Below are positions 1 through 10,100 of a stretch of 64,000 nucleotides of DNA, one piece after another. The notes beneath the pieces were generated by a model that ran no database searches, was not told the DNA's origin, and saw only the letters and a program-made list of their open reading frames with translations. Each line of letters opens with the position of its first letter. Within the stretch, counting starts at the first letter, position 1. This stretch comes from Nostoc flagelliforme FACHB-838 (GTDB taxonomy: Bacteria > Cyanobacteriota > Cyanobacteriia > Cyanobacteriales > Nostocaceae). Made by a program: the position numbers and the translations under genes. The stretch spans positions 62,001 to 126,000 of the forward strand of contig NZ_JACJSI010000009.1 of assembly GCF_014698065.1 (NCBI RefSeq). Direction: 5' to 3'.

Positions 1-295
1 TACCACTTGTCTCGTATTAGTATCCAGATTTCTTTTTCTAAGTAAGTCTGTAGTAGAGTTTTCATAATGCCTAAGATAATGAGTAATACTGTGCTACATA
101 TTAAATAAGCATTAAAAGCTAAGACAACAGTTAAAATACTGAAAGTGTTTTAAGAAAATCAAAGGCTGGTTATTAGAGAAAGTTTTTGAAGAAGAATACA
201 TCCTTATCTCCAAAGGGGAAAAGGGTCAAGGCTAAAGAATGATGGTAATTACTTAACCCCACAAGGTACAGATAAAGTGTTTTTAAATATACAGA

Positions 296-346
296 ATAGT
301 AAACTACTTAGACTTAGCCGTAGGCTAAGTCTAAGTAGTTTACTAT
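296..346. repeat. Perfect 24-bp inverted repeat (hairpin)
   Basis: Two 24-nt arms (296-319 and 323-346) are exact reverse complements separated by a 3-nt loop. The transcript would fold into a very stable hairpin. There is no T-run directly after it and no intact gene next to it, so a terminator role is uncertain. It could equally be a palindromic mobile or dispersed element. Confidence 0.85.
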
Positions 347-418
347 AGACCCGTTGCGCTGCACCTGAATCTGACATCTGGTATCCAACACCCAGTTTTC
401 TTCTGCCCCGCGCTTACC

Positions 419-568
419 CTACTTGATTCCATTGGCAATAACTCTAGCCCAAAAATCTGATTTTACTGTTAAGGTAGGTTCCCAATCTGGTTTGATCCTT
501 CCAAGGCTCACCCTTCTATAATCCTTACTTGATAAGCCTTTGAAATAAAATTGCCATTCCCTAAGACC
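419..568 (-). pseudogene. Eroded gene fragment, unknown protein
   Basis: On the minus strand 49 codons read without interruption to a TAG stop, and the translation looks protein-like (starts GLREWQFYFKGLSSKD, ends SDFWARVIANGIK). It is bounded upstream by a TAA and has no start codon. The composition (W, F, charged residues) is unlike the surrounding AT-rich DNA, which suggests the C-terminal remnant of a real gene. I do not recognise the family. Confidence 0.4.
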
Positions 569-3100
569 TTAACTTCTCACCTATGATATCCATAAAGTTA
601 AAAAATAAAAAAATATGTGTTTTAGTGTAAAGAAGGCAAAAAGCAGGTATGCTGAACATAGAGGAATGCAATAAACGTGTAGACCTCTGTGCCACACTGA
701 CTAATAGCTCCAAATCAAAGATTTTGGTAGGGAAATTAAAACCTTGGCTATTCTCACTCGCCATTCTTGGGTTCTGGCATTTCAGTAAAGGAGTAAATCT
801 CTTATGCCCTATGTCTTTAGGTATACAACGGAAAGTTAAGTTTTTAAACTTAATGATCTAACCTAAGAAGTGTTGCATTAACCATCAAATAACTGTATTG
901 TTTAGATTGGTTTTTCTAAAAGATCACTAAAAATAAACAGATGAGGAGGAATAAAAATTGTTTTGATTGATTCACAAAAACTATTAATCAGCCCTTTCCA
1001 GGCTTCACCTTTCGGAAGTAACTACTTAATAGGCGCTACTTTCAAATTTTGCAGCAATTACATTTATTAAAAGGTTCTATGGGTTGGTAATTACCTTCTA
1101 ACCCTAAGATTTTCAACCTTTATAATACTTGTGTTCTCTGATTTCAATGTAATTTTAGCTACGAGTATTGATCTTAAATTGGAAATCTATTATGTTTATT
1201 TATAAGTAGCAAATATTCAACAATTAACAAAAAGCCATAGCGAACTTAGATATTCCTTTAGCAATCCCCAATGATAGCAGGTAAAATCTAAGTCCTTATT
1301 TAAACCGGGAGTTAACCCCCCTAGTCTCCGAAAATGCCAGAGGGATTATCCCAGTTTTAGTTGTTTATCAGGCTATTAATAAGTTAACCTTTGTGGCTAA
1401 CTTACTTATGTACTTTTCTGCAAATCTCGGGCAAGAGAAATTCAGAATTAGCTGGCGCACTTTCGTGCAGCCGCTTTTTACCATGAATAACAACTAATAG
1501 CAATTATGACACAAACTCTTCGTCAAAATCAAGCTATAGTAAATCAACCTTTTGTAAGTTGTAACACTTGCAAGGGCAATTTATTCTACTTAGGGCAAAC
1601 TCATCTAAAGTATAAGAATCCTTTAACGGTACAGCAAGGATTGGGGCTTTTGATGATGATTCAGGCTATTGTTTTCATCAATAACCTGTCCAACAAGGAT
1701 TTCAGAAATTACGTGCGTTTGCCCTGTCATTCTACCAATCAACCGCAACGAAAATTTTGGCTCAAAGATCAGAATTTTCGCTCAATAAATAAATTTAGAT
1801 TTTTCTCTAGCAGCATAATTTTTATGAGGGTGCGAAATACGGCGGCTAACAACTTTGGTTAGTTAATCTGAGAATTTTAGTAGTTGTTTCTCACCTATGC
1901 ATCTCTAATCAAGAGAAATACACGGATGTTGTAATTGCTTGTTCAGCATTGATTGTATTTTTAGGCTCAAAGCAGGACAGGTGCATAGAAAACTGGGATC
2001 AAAAATTCTAAGTTTGTAGCGCGTTCTTTGAGGTGAGATAGAGCTATCCATATTTTCCAAGTATCAATATATTTGCGATACCTATTTCGCGATGAACTTT
2101 GGGATTTATCGCTAGTTTATTGTCGTAGATATTCTGCAATCATTCTCATTTGAAGGCTGCAACATTGAATATAATTCACATTTTTCACAAACGTTGATAC
2201 AGCACCTATTGCTATGGTTAACTTGCAAATCCACCTTAGTTGGTTGATTATAACCACACAATGAATTAGTATTTGCAACTAATTAGTAATTACATTACAA
2301 CTAGGCAAAGGCTGATTTTCCTATGTAGTAGCTCGATAAGGAAAATTTTCCTAAAAAGTATTTGAGTTAAAGAAAATATATGTTATCAACACTAAAATAC
2401 TTTTCAAGTCATCATTCCAAAACAAATCTAATCAGGGTTATCAAGTCTTTTTAGAATACAATTGCAGCAAAAATCTGGAATAAATGCAGATGCAGATGCA
2501 ACATATTAGACCAAAAAAAGGCTTAAATCATGTTTTTCCAGGTTTATCTGCCTATATTTTCTAAGTTGAATTCACTGTACTTTGAGAAACATAGATTTTA
2601 AAGAACATGATAAACTCACTTGATTATTTTGTTCAACTTTGTTATGTCATTGAGTTTTTTGCTAGTAGCTAAAAACTAAGATATAGATAAAGTTTTTGCA
2701 TATACTTCATTAGATAGATTCATAAAAAAGTTTTAAATAGTGTGTTGACTTATGAAGAAATTAACTATATTCTAATTCCATGAAACACAAACAAAATCTG
2801 TAACACTTGTCACATCATTTTAGCTTGTGTAATCGAATAAACCCATCTAAATAAATATAGTTCGCATCAACCTTAATCAGCAATGAATAAATCATTATCT
2901 CTAATTTGATTTATTTCCTTAAGCTTCAAACCCATCATTTAAATCTTTGTTAATGAATAGGGTTTAGTGAGATAAACTTAGAATCTATAAATAATAAGAT
3001 AGTCTGATTGACATCATGCGATCACTCTAATTTCTTAACGCAGATTTAAGTATCACATCTGCCTGACACAAATAACTGTAATTGAATAGAGGCACATTGA

Positions 3101-4957
3101 ATGAGTGTTTATTCCAACAGCTTGATAACTCCGGATCATTTTTCAACGTTAGTTGAATTGCTGATTTATAGAGCAAAAAATCAGTCTGACCAGAAAGCTT
3201 ATACTTTTTTACAAAGTACAGAGACAGAAGCAGCATCATTGACTTATGGAGAGTTACATCTGCAAGCACAAGCGATCGCAGCTAGTCTCCAGGCTCTAAA
3301 TCTTGGCGGTGAACGTGCTTTGCTGCTATATCAACCGGGTCTAGATTTTATCGCTGCTTTCTTTGGATGTTTATATGCCGGCGTTATTGCTGTTCCTGCA
3401 TATCCACCCAGACGAAATCAAAAATTGTCCAGGTTGCAGGCAATAGCTAAAGATGCCGAAGCCAAGATCGTACTTACTTCTAAATCTATTTTAGATAACC
3501 TCCAAACTAGCTCCAATCAAGAAGATTTAGAAATTTCTGGATTGCATTGGCTAGCTACCGATGAGTTGAGCAACGATCTAGCACAAGCATGGCAACCGCA
3601 GGAATTGACCGGTAATACCTTAGCTTTCCTCCAGTACACATCTGGCTCTACAGGGACACCAAAGGGCGTGATGATCACTCATGGGAATCTGCTGCACAAC
3701 GAGCGGATGATCGAGAAAGCCTTCGGACATACAAACAAAACTATCGTTGTTGGTTGGCTGCCTGTTTTCCATGACATGGGACTCATTGGAAATGTCTTGC
3801 AACCTTTATATTTAGGGGTTCCTTGTATTCTGATGTCTCCAGTAGATTTTCTCCAAAAACCAATTCGCTGGTTACAAGCAATATCTCACTACAAAGCTAC
3901 AACTAGTGGTGGGCCAAACTTTGCTTATGATCTTTGCATTCGCAAAGTGACACCCGAACAGTTAGCGACTCTCGATCTCAGTAGTTGGGAGGTTGCCTTT
4001 ACCGGTGCTGAACCTGTTCGTGCTGAGACTTTAGAGCAGTTTGCTTCTACTTTTGCGCCTTGTGGCTTTCGCAAGGAAGCATTTTACCCCTGCTACGGTA
4101 TGGCAGAAACCACTTTGATAGTAAGTGGGGGTGAGAAAACAGCTTTACCAATCACTTGCAAGGTAGAAAAAGCAGCATTAGAGCAAAACCGAATTGTCAA
4201 GGAGCACAAGGCTCAGGGAGATACCCAGACAATAGTAGGTTGTGGCCAGAGTCCTGCTGATCAGAAGGTGATCATTGTTGATCCCCAATCCTTAACGATG
4301 TGTGCGTCTGAACAAGTTGGGGAAATTTGGGTAGCAGGCCCGAGTGTTGCTCAAGGTTATTGGAATCAACCTGAGCAGACAGAGAAGAGTTTCCATGCCT
4401 ATTTAGCAGATACAGATATTAGCGATAGTGCAACCTCAATCCCATTTTTTCGCACTGGAGACTTAGGATTTTTGCAAGATGGGGAGTTGTTTATCACAGG
4501 GAGATTGAAAGATGTAATTATCATCAGAGGGCAAAATCATTATCCACACGATATTGAACTGACTGTCGAAAAGAGCCATCCAGCCCTGAAACCTGATTCA
4601 GGAGCAGCATTTTCCATCGATTTTAAGGGTTCCGAACGACTAGTTATTGTTCAGGAGGTAGAGCGGAGTTACTTGCGGAAGTTAAACGTTCAAGAAATTC
4701 TTGGAAATGTGAGACAAGCAGTGATTGCACATCATGGACTGGATATATTTGCTACGGTACTCATCAGGACTGGAAGTATCCCTAAAACCTCTAGTGGTAA
4801 AATTCGCCGTCAAGCTTGTCGAACTGCATTTCTTGCCGGCACCTTGGATGTCATGGAGGATTGGAGTGAGAATCCTCAGAACAAAGCCAAGTTTAAGGAT
4901 CTAGAAGCAGAGGTTGATTCTGTTCTCAAGCAGTTAATACCTACCAAGCAACTATAA
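3101..4957 (+). CDS. Fatty acyl-AMP ligase (FAAL)
   Basis: Activates a fatty acid as acyl-adenylate and passes it to a carrier protein, the usual starter step of lipid-type cyanobacterial polyketides. The 618-aa length fits FAALs. The ATP-binding signature YTSGSTGTPKG is at about residues 179-189, the adenylate motif CYGMAETT at about 331-338, and the C-terminal lysine motif SSGKIRRQ has Lys567. ATG at 3101 follows AGAGG at 3088-3092 with 8-nt spacing. It is the first gene of the cluster, with a 295-bp gap before the carrier gene. The FAAL rather than acyl-CoA ligase call rests on overall resemblance and the carrier protein next door. Substrate chain length cannot be read from the sequence. 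Confidence 0.93.
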   Translation: MSVYSNSLITPDHFSTLVELLIYRAKNQSDQKAYTFLQSTETEAASLTYGELHLQAQAIAASLQALNLGGERALLLYQPGLDFIAAFFGCLYAGVIAVPAYPPRRNQKLSRLQAIAKDAEAKIVLTSKSILDNLQTSSNQEDLEISGLHWLATDELSNDLAQAWQPQELTGNTLAFLQYTSGSTGTPKGVMITHGNLLHNERMIEKAFGHTNKTIVVGWLPVFHDMGLIGNVLQPLYLGVPCILMSPVDFLQKPIRWLQAISHYKATTSGGPNFAYDLCIRKVTPEQLATLDLSSWEVAFTGAEPVRAETLEQFASTFAPCGFRKEAFYPCYGMAETTLIVSGGEKTALPITCKVEKAALEQNRIVKEHKAQGDTQTIVGCGQSPADQKVIIVDPQSLTMCASEQVGEIWVAGPSVAQGYWNQPEQTEKSFHAYLADTDISDSATSIPFFRTGDLGFLQDGELFITGRLKDVIIIRGQNHYPHDIELTVEKSHPALKPDSGAAFSIDFKGSERLVIVQEVERSYLRKLNVQEILGNVRQAVIAHHGLDIFATVLIRTGSIPKTSSGKIRRQACRTAFLAGTLDVMEDWSENPQNKAKFKDLEAEVDSVLKQLIPTKQL

Positions 4958-5252
4958 GCTAGGCAGAGGTAGTGCAGGAATCCTCAGTAATTTACCGATC
5001 ATGATATCAGAGGCAAAAGAAAGCGATCCCAAGTAGATACCTGCAAACTCTCTATAGGTCTATCTATAGGCAGTTAGATTGACAAAAGCTCAGTTGCAGT
5101 GGTCGCAGATAGCTCCAGATACGGGGATCATTTATCTTCTAGAGTTTTTTAGCTTGGTTAGGAATATTCATATTCCTAAGACAGGTATGGTTGCAGTGAA
5201 AAATTGAACACATTTGATTGTTGAAACATCTACATAGACGAGGACTTAAATT

Positions 5253-5558
5253 ATGACAATGCAGAATCTTGAATTGAATACCACATCTACAGTTGTAACT
5301 AAGCAGATCCCAACAGCAACAGAGATTCAAGCATGGATAGTCTTATATCTAGCTGACTTACTGGAAGTCGATTTAGAAGAAATCGAAGTCACAATACCCT
5401 TTGACCGCTATGGTTTAGACTCTTCAGCAGCAGTCGGTTTGACAGGTGATTTGGAAGACTGGTTGGGATGTGAACTCGATCCAACCCTACTATACGATTA
5501 CCCAACTGTTGAGGCTCTAGTTAAGCATTTAGTCTCAGAATTAAAAGTTGAAAAATAA
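5253..5558 (+). CDS. Stand-alone acyl carrier protein
   Basis: 101-aa carrier protein that probably receives the acyl chain from the upstream FAAL and presents it to the dimetal enzyme. The phosphopantetheine site is Ser57 within RYGLDSSAAV, followed by the usual helix and the LYDYPTVEALVKHL end. The type resembles ACPs fused to or paired with FAALs. ATG at 5253 follows AGGA at 5241-5244. A second in-frame ATG lies 6 nt downstream. It sits 40 bp before the dimetal enzyme gene. The C-terminal ACP of the second PKS protein (start 12032) is noticeably similar, which suggests a common origin. Confidence 0.92.
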   Translation: MTMQNLELNTTSTVVTKQIPTATEIQAWIVLYLADLLEVDLEEIEVTIPFDRYGLDSSAAVGLTGDLEDWLGCELDPTLLYDYPTVEALVKHLVSELKVEK

Positions 5559-5598
5559 TCTCAATTCTCTTCATATTTAGTGCATTCAGGAGAAAATC

Positions 5599-6996
5599 AT
5601 GGTAACTGTAAACAAGACTTTCGAACCATTAGAAGCGCAGGAGCGAACGCACTTCCATCGGATTGAAAAAACTTACCAAAATAATAAAGACTCAGATTAT
5701 ACTGAGAAACTTAAAGAACTGGGTCAAGAATTTAATTACGCCAAAAACAGCAATTATTATTGGAGTAAACCTGACCTTTCGCTTCTGTATGGGACTCCTC
5801 TTTATGATGCTGCTTCTGACAGCCAAAAGCTAGCGCTTAACCATCTTTATTGGGTTGGTAATTATAACCATACTGCTGTTAGCGAAGCCAGTACAAGTAT
5901 TTACAACATGGTAACGTCTGGTGTATTTCGTGCCGTTGGTGGCTATGAAACACTTTGTGATGAACTGGACTTTGAAACCGAGCAGGAAAGCTACCACATT
6001 CGTACCTTTCAAAAGATAGGCTACAAATCGAAAATGGCTATTGTTGGCAAAACCATATTGGGTAATTCCCTTTATGGCAAAACAGCAAAAGACAATAATA
6101 GTTGGCTTAATCTTTTAATTCCTCAACCTGTGCGAGAGTATTTCACCTCTAGTCAAGGAAGTTCTCCCTTTTCAATACAGCGAGACAATACCTTAAGCGC
6201 GATCGCTAAGACAATGTTGAGCAATAAAAAACAGTATTACTCTCAGTATTTGAGAAATTTAGAAGAAAAAGGTGAGCCGATTCCTGCACCAGCAGATGGA
6301 CTAGCAGGACGAATCGCACCCCGCCACTGGTTACGGTTTTTTACTGTTCACTGGGGTATGTCGCCGTTTATGGCGTGTCAGTACTATTCCTTGCGCTACA
6401 CCGCTAATGCGATTCTCAAGAATCAAGAATATCCTTATGTCAGGTATTACCGAGAGTTAGAGCAAAAAGGCGAATATATTCCGGCCCCAACAGCTGTTTC
6501 TTATTACCACTTATTGGATGAGGCTTTCCATACCACAATCTCTCAAACCATTGCCAGAGATATGTATAAAGATTTCCCGAAGCCAACTGCTTACGAGAAA
6601 TTTATCTCTGGTTCCATAGTCTATCAAATCCAACGCAACCTTTTGAGCGGACTTTCTGGAGTCTTACCTGGTCGTTGTGTTTATGATGACCAGATGTTAA
6701 TGCTCTTTTACTACAAGCTCTTGAAGTCTCCTTTATTTGAGATGGAAACAAAAGAAGCACTTGATTGGATGGAAAAATGCTTCTGCCAAGAACACGAAGG
6801 TTATCAAACCGGACTGAAATATCATCAAAGTCTTTTGGAATTGATGCGGAGATTATTTAATCGCCTAGATTATCAGTGGGCTGTCAACCGTAACATGGGG
6901 ATTATGGCTGCTGGAGCCTCAATTGACAAAGCAATTCAAAACAATATTCCGGTCTTTAAAGAGTTCAAAAAATCGGTTCTAGCTCAAGACAGTTAA
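5599..6996 (+). CDS. Ferritin-like dimetal enzyme, CylC-type halogenase candidate
   Basis: 465 aa. Two ExxH motifs, ESYH (Glu130/His133) and EAFH (Glu308/His311), are the hallmark of carboxylate-bridged dimetal oxidases. Glu96 or Glu126 could supply further ligands. In the cylindrocyclophane pathway the order FAAL, ACP, dimetal halogenase CylC, PKS is the same as here, and such halogenases act on carrier-bound acyl chains. From this context and the length I infer a CylC-like halogenase, but a hydroxylase, desaturase or AurF-like oxygenase cannot be excluded. The protein has an internal repeat: RNLEEKGEPIPAP (219-231) and RELEQKGEYIPAP (285-297). ATG 5599 follows AGGAG at 5588. Confidence 0.68.
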   Translation: MVTVNKTFEPLEAQERTHFHRIEKTYQNNKDSDYTEKLKELGQEFNYAKNSNYYWSKPDLSLLYGTPLYDAASDSQKLALNHLYWVGNYNHTAVSEASTSIYNMVTSGVFRAVGGYETLCDELDFETEQESYHIRTFQKIGYKSKMAIVGKTILGNSLYGKTAKDNNSWLNLLIPQPVREYFTSSQGSSPFSIQRDNTLSAIAKTMLSNKKQYYSQYLRNLEEKGEPIPAPADGLAGRIAPRHWLRFFTVHWGMSPFMACQYYSLRYTANAILKNQEYPYVRYYRELEQKGEYIPAPTAVSYYHLLDEAFHTTISQTIARDMYKDFPKPTAYEKFISGSIVYQIQRNLLSGLSGVLPGRCVYDDQMLMLFYYKLLKSPLFEMETKEALDWMEKCFCQEHEGYQTGLKYHQSLLELMRRLFNRLDYQWAVNRNMGIMAAGASIDKAIQNNIPVFKEFKKSVLAQDS

Positions 6997-6999
6997 AGC

Positions 7000-7188
7000 A
7001 ATCCGTAAGGGACTTCCCAATAAAAAATATCCCAAAAACTCTCTCTTCTTTATTCCTGTGTGTTCTCTGTGTTCTCGGCGTCTAGGTTTATTTGGGTAAT
7101 TTATTTCTTGGAAATCCCTAATTCGCAATTCGTAATTTAATTCTTAACTACGAATTAGTAATTAGTTAAAAAGAGGCATAATATTTTG
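7000..7188 (+). other. Intergenic leader before PKS1
   Basis: About 190 bp with two common dispersed patches: a run resembling 'tgtgttctctgtgttct' near 7059-7075 (its complement recurs near 17003) and self-complementary ATTCGTAATT/CGAATTAG pieces at 7120-7165 that could fold. AAGAGG at 7171-7176 is the likely ribosome binding site for PKS1. Confidence 0.4.
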
Positions 7189-10100
7189 ATGGAAGCCATA
7201 GCAATTGTTGGCATTGGTTGCCGTTTTCCCAAAGCTAAAAATCCTGAATCATTTTGGCATCTCTTGCGTGATGGAGTAGATGCGATCGCACAAGTACCAT
7301 CAGAACGATGGGATATAAACGCCTTTTATGAATCTAAGCCAGCGACACCAGGAAAAATGAACTCCCGTTCGGGCGGTTTTTTAGATCAGGTAGATTTATT
7401 TGATCCCAACTTTTTTGGAATTTCTGCCCGCGAGGCAGAACATCTAGACCCCCAGCAAAGATTAGTCTTAGAAGTAGCTTGGGAAGCTTTAGAAAATACT
7501 GGACTTGTGCCAAAAACTTTAGCTGGTAGCCAAACAGGGGTGTTCATCGGTCTTACCAACGCTGACTACCACAAACTGATCTACAAAAACTCTTCCCAAA
7601 TAGGTGCATATAGTGCTACAGGGACTACCCCTTGCATTGCCGCCAATCGTCTATCCTACTTGCTGAATCTGCGTGGCCCCAGTATAGCTATAGATACGGC
7701 TTGTTCTTCATCATTAGTAGCAATTCATTTAGCTTGCCAAAGTTTGCGAAACGGAGAGTCTAATCTCTGCCTAGCTGGAGGAGTTAACTTGATGTTAGCT
7801 CCAGAGCCTGCAATTTCTTGCTCCCAAGCTCAGATGATGGCTCCTGACGGGCGTTGTAAGACTTTTGACGCTAGTGCTGATGGTTATAGCAGAGGAGAAG
7901 GTTGTGGCGTAGTCGTACTTAAGCGTCTAGAAGATGCTCTCCGTGATGGAGACAACATTTTGGCGTTAATCAGAGGCTCGGCAGTTAACCAAGATGGTAC
8001 GAGTAATGGACTGACAGCCCCTAATGGGCCTTCCCAGCAAGCAGTTATTCGCCAAGCTCTAGAACAGGCTGGAGTCGCCCCAGCGCAGATTAGCTATGTA
8101 GAAGCTCACGGGACTGGCACTTCTTTAGGAGATCCCATTGAAGTCAAATCCCTCAAAGCTGTACTGATGGAAGGTCGTTCTCCAGAGCAACCCTGTTGGA
8201 TTGGCTCAGTCAAAACCAACATTGGTCATTTGGAAGGTGCTGCTGGCATGGCTGGCCTGATCAAGGTGGTCTTACAAATGCAGCAACGGGAAATCGCCCC
8301 CCATCTGCACCTCAAGCAGCTTAATCCTTATATTTCTCTAGAAGGCACACCCTTTGCCATTCCAGTTGAGCGTCAGCCTTGGTCTTCCTCTGGAAGTCGC
8401 TTGGCAGGGGTCAGTGCTTTTAGTTTCGGTGGCACCAATTGCCACATAATTTTAGAAGAAGCACCGCTCCCAACCCCAGTCACGAGTGAAGTTGAACGTC
8501 CCCAGCACATTCTGACCCTATGGGCGAAAACTGCTCCGGCTCTAGCGGAACTAGCACAAGAGTATCAAGATTTCTTTGCGTCTCATCCAGAAGTATCGTT
8601 GGCGGATATCTGCTTCAGTGGAAATACGGGGCGATCGCATTTTGAGCATCGCCTGGCTGTTGTTGGTGAATCTGCTGTAGAAATTTGTCAGCAATTGAGT
8701 GCTTTTGAGGCTGGAGAAGATACTTCCGGTCTTAGGAGTGGGCAATTAAAGAAAAAGAAATTGCCGAAGTTAGCATTTTTATTCACCGGTCAGGGATCGC
8801 AGTATCTAGGTATGGGTCGTCAACTCTACGATACCCAACCGATTTTTCGGGAAGCTATTGACAAATGCGCCCAAATTCTCCATCCATATCTTAAGCAACC
8901 TTTAGTTGAGATTCTTTATCCCGAAGCAGGCAAATCTTCGCTTTTAGATGAAACAGCTTACACTCAACCAGCCTTGTTTGCTCTGGAATATGCTCTATTT
9001 CAGTTATGGGAATCCTGGGGGATCAAACCAGATGCAGTGATGGGGCATAGCGTAGGTGAATATGCAGCTGCTTGTATTGCCGGGATATTTAGTTTAGAAG
9101 ATGGTCTAAAGTTAATTGCCGAACGCGCTCGTCTCATGCAAGCATTGCCCCAAGATGGTGAGATGGTGGCGGTAATTGCGTCGGAAGCTTTAGTAACCTC
9201 AATTATTGAACCTTATGCCCAAGTTGCCATTGCTGCTATTAATGGCCCTAAGAATATAGTAATTTCTGGCGATCGCCACGTTATAGAAACAGTTACCAAC
9301 ATTCTGCGGACACAAGGAATCACGACGAAAAAGTTACAAGTTTCTCATGCTTTCCACTCTCCCTTAATGGAACCAATGCTAGGTGAGTTTGAGCAAGTAG
9401 CCAAAAATGTTACCTACTCTTCACCTAAAATTAGCCTAATTTCCAATCTCACTGGTCAACCAATTACAGATGAAATGGCTACCCCTGAGTATTGGTGCAA
9501 TCATGTGCGGCAGGCAGTAAGATTTGCAGACAGCATGGAGGCTCTGTATCAGAGGGGCTACAAAATATTTGTCGAGATTGGCCCCAAGCCTATACTAATG
9601 GGAATGGGTCGTTATTGCTTACCGGACGGAGAGGGAACTTGGCTACCTAGCCTGCGGACTGGGCGTGATGATTGGCAACAAATCCTTGACAGTTTAGCGG
9701 CATTGTACATTAGTGGCGCGATCGTAGACTGGAATGGTTTTGATCGAGACTATGCCCGTCGTCGAGTTGTTTTACCAAATTATCCATTTCAACGCCAGCG
9801 CTATTGGTTTGAAGCAGTTAAGAATGGGCATTCAAAAACAGAGTCTTTATCCCAAGATTGTATTCAGACTCAAATCTTCAATCTCTTACATCAAGGGGAG
9901 ACTCAAGAACTAGCCAAATACTTACAAACTGCAACAGAATTCTCCCAAGAAGAAATTAAAGTACTGCCTAAGCTGCTAGAAATATTAGCCAAGCAACATC
10001 AGCAACAACTAACAGCAGCATCTTACAAAGATTGGCTCTACGAAGTTAGTTGGCAGCCCAAGCCCCGTCAGTTGACACAAATCAGCGATCAAGAACCTGG

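Larger units (their letters stand above)
1..3100. other. AT-rich gene-poor region upstream of the biosynthetic cluster
   Basis: About 3.1 kb without a convincing intact gene. It is AT-rich and I see no HIP1 octamer GCGATCGC in it, unlike the coding DNA that follows. It holds the palindrome at 296-346, the protein-like remnant at 419-568 (minus), and a shorter open minus-strand stretch around 905-1020 that reads like a C-terminal fragment (LPKGEAWKGLINSF...). The last few hundred bases presumably carry the promoter for the cluster, but I could not identify a specific promoter. Confidence 0.6.

Noticed and set aside
1506-1862. 118-codon open frame on the plus strand
   Set aside because: AT-rich, no ribosome binding site, unbalanced composition and no recognisable domain; most likely chance in gene-poor DNA.
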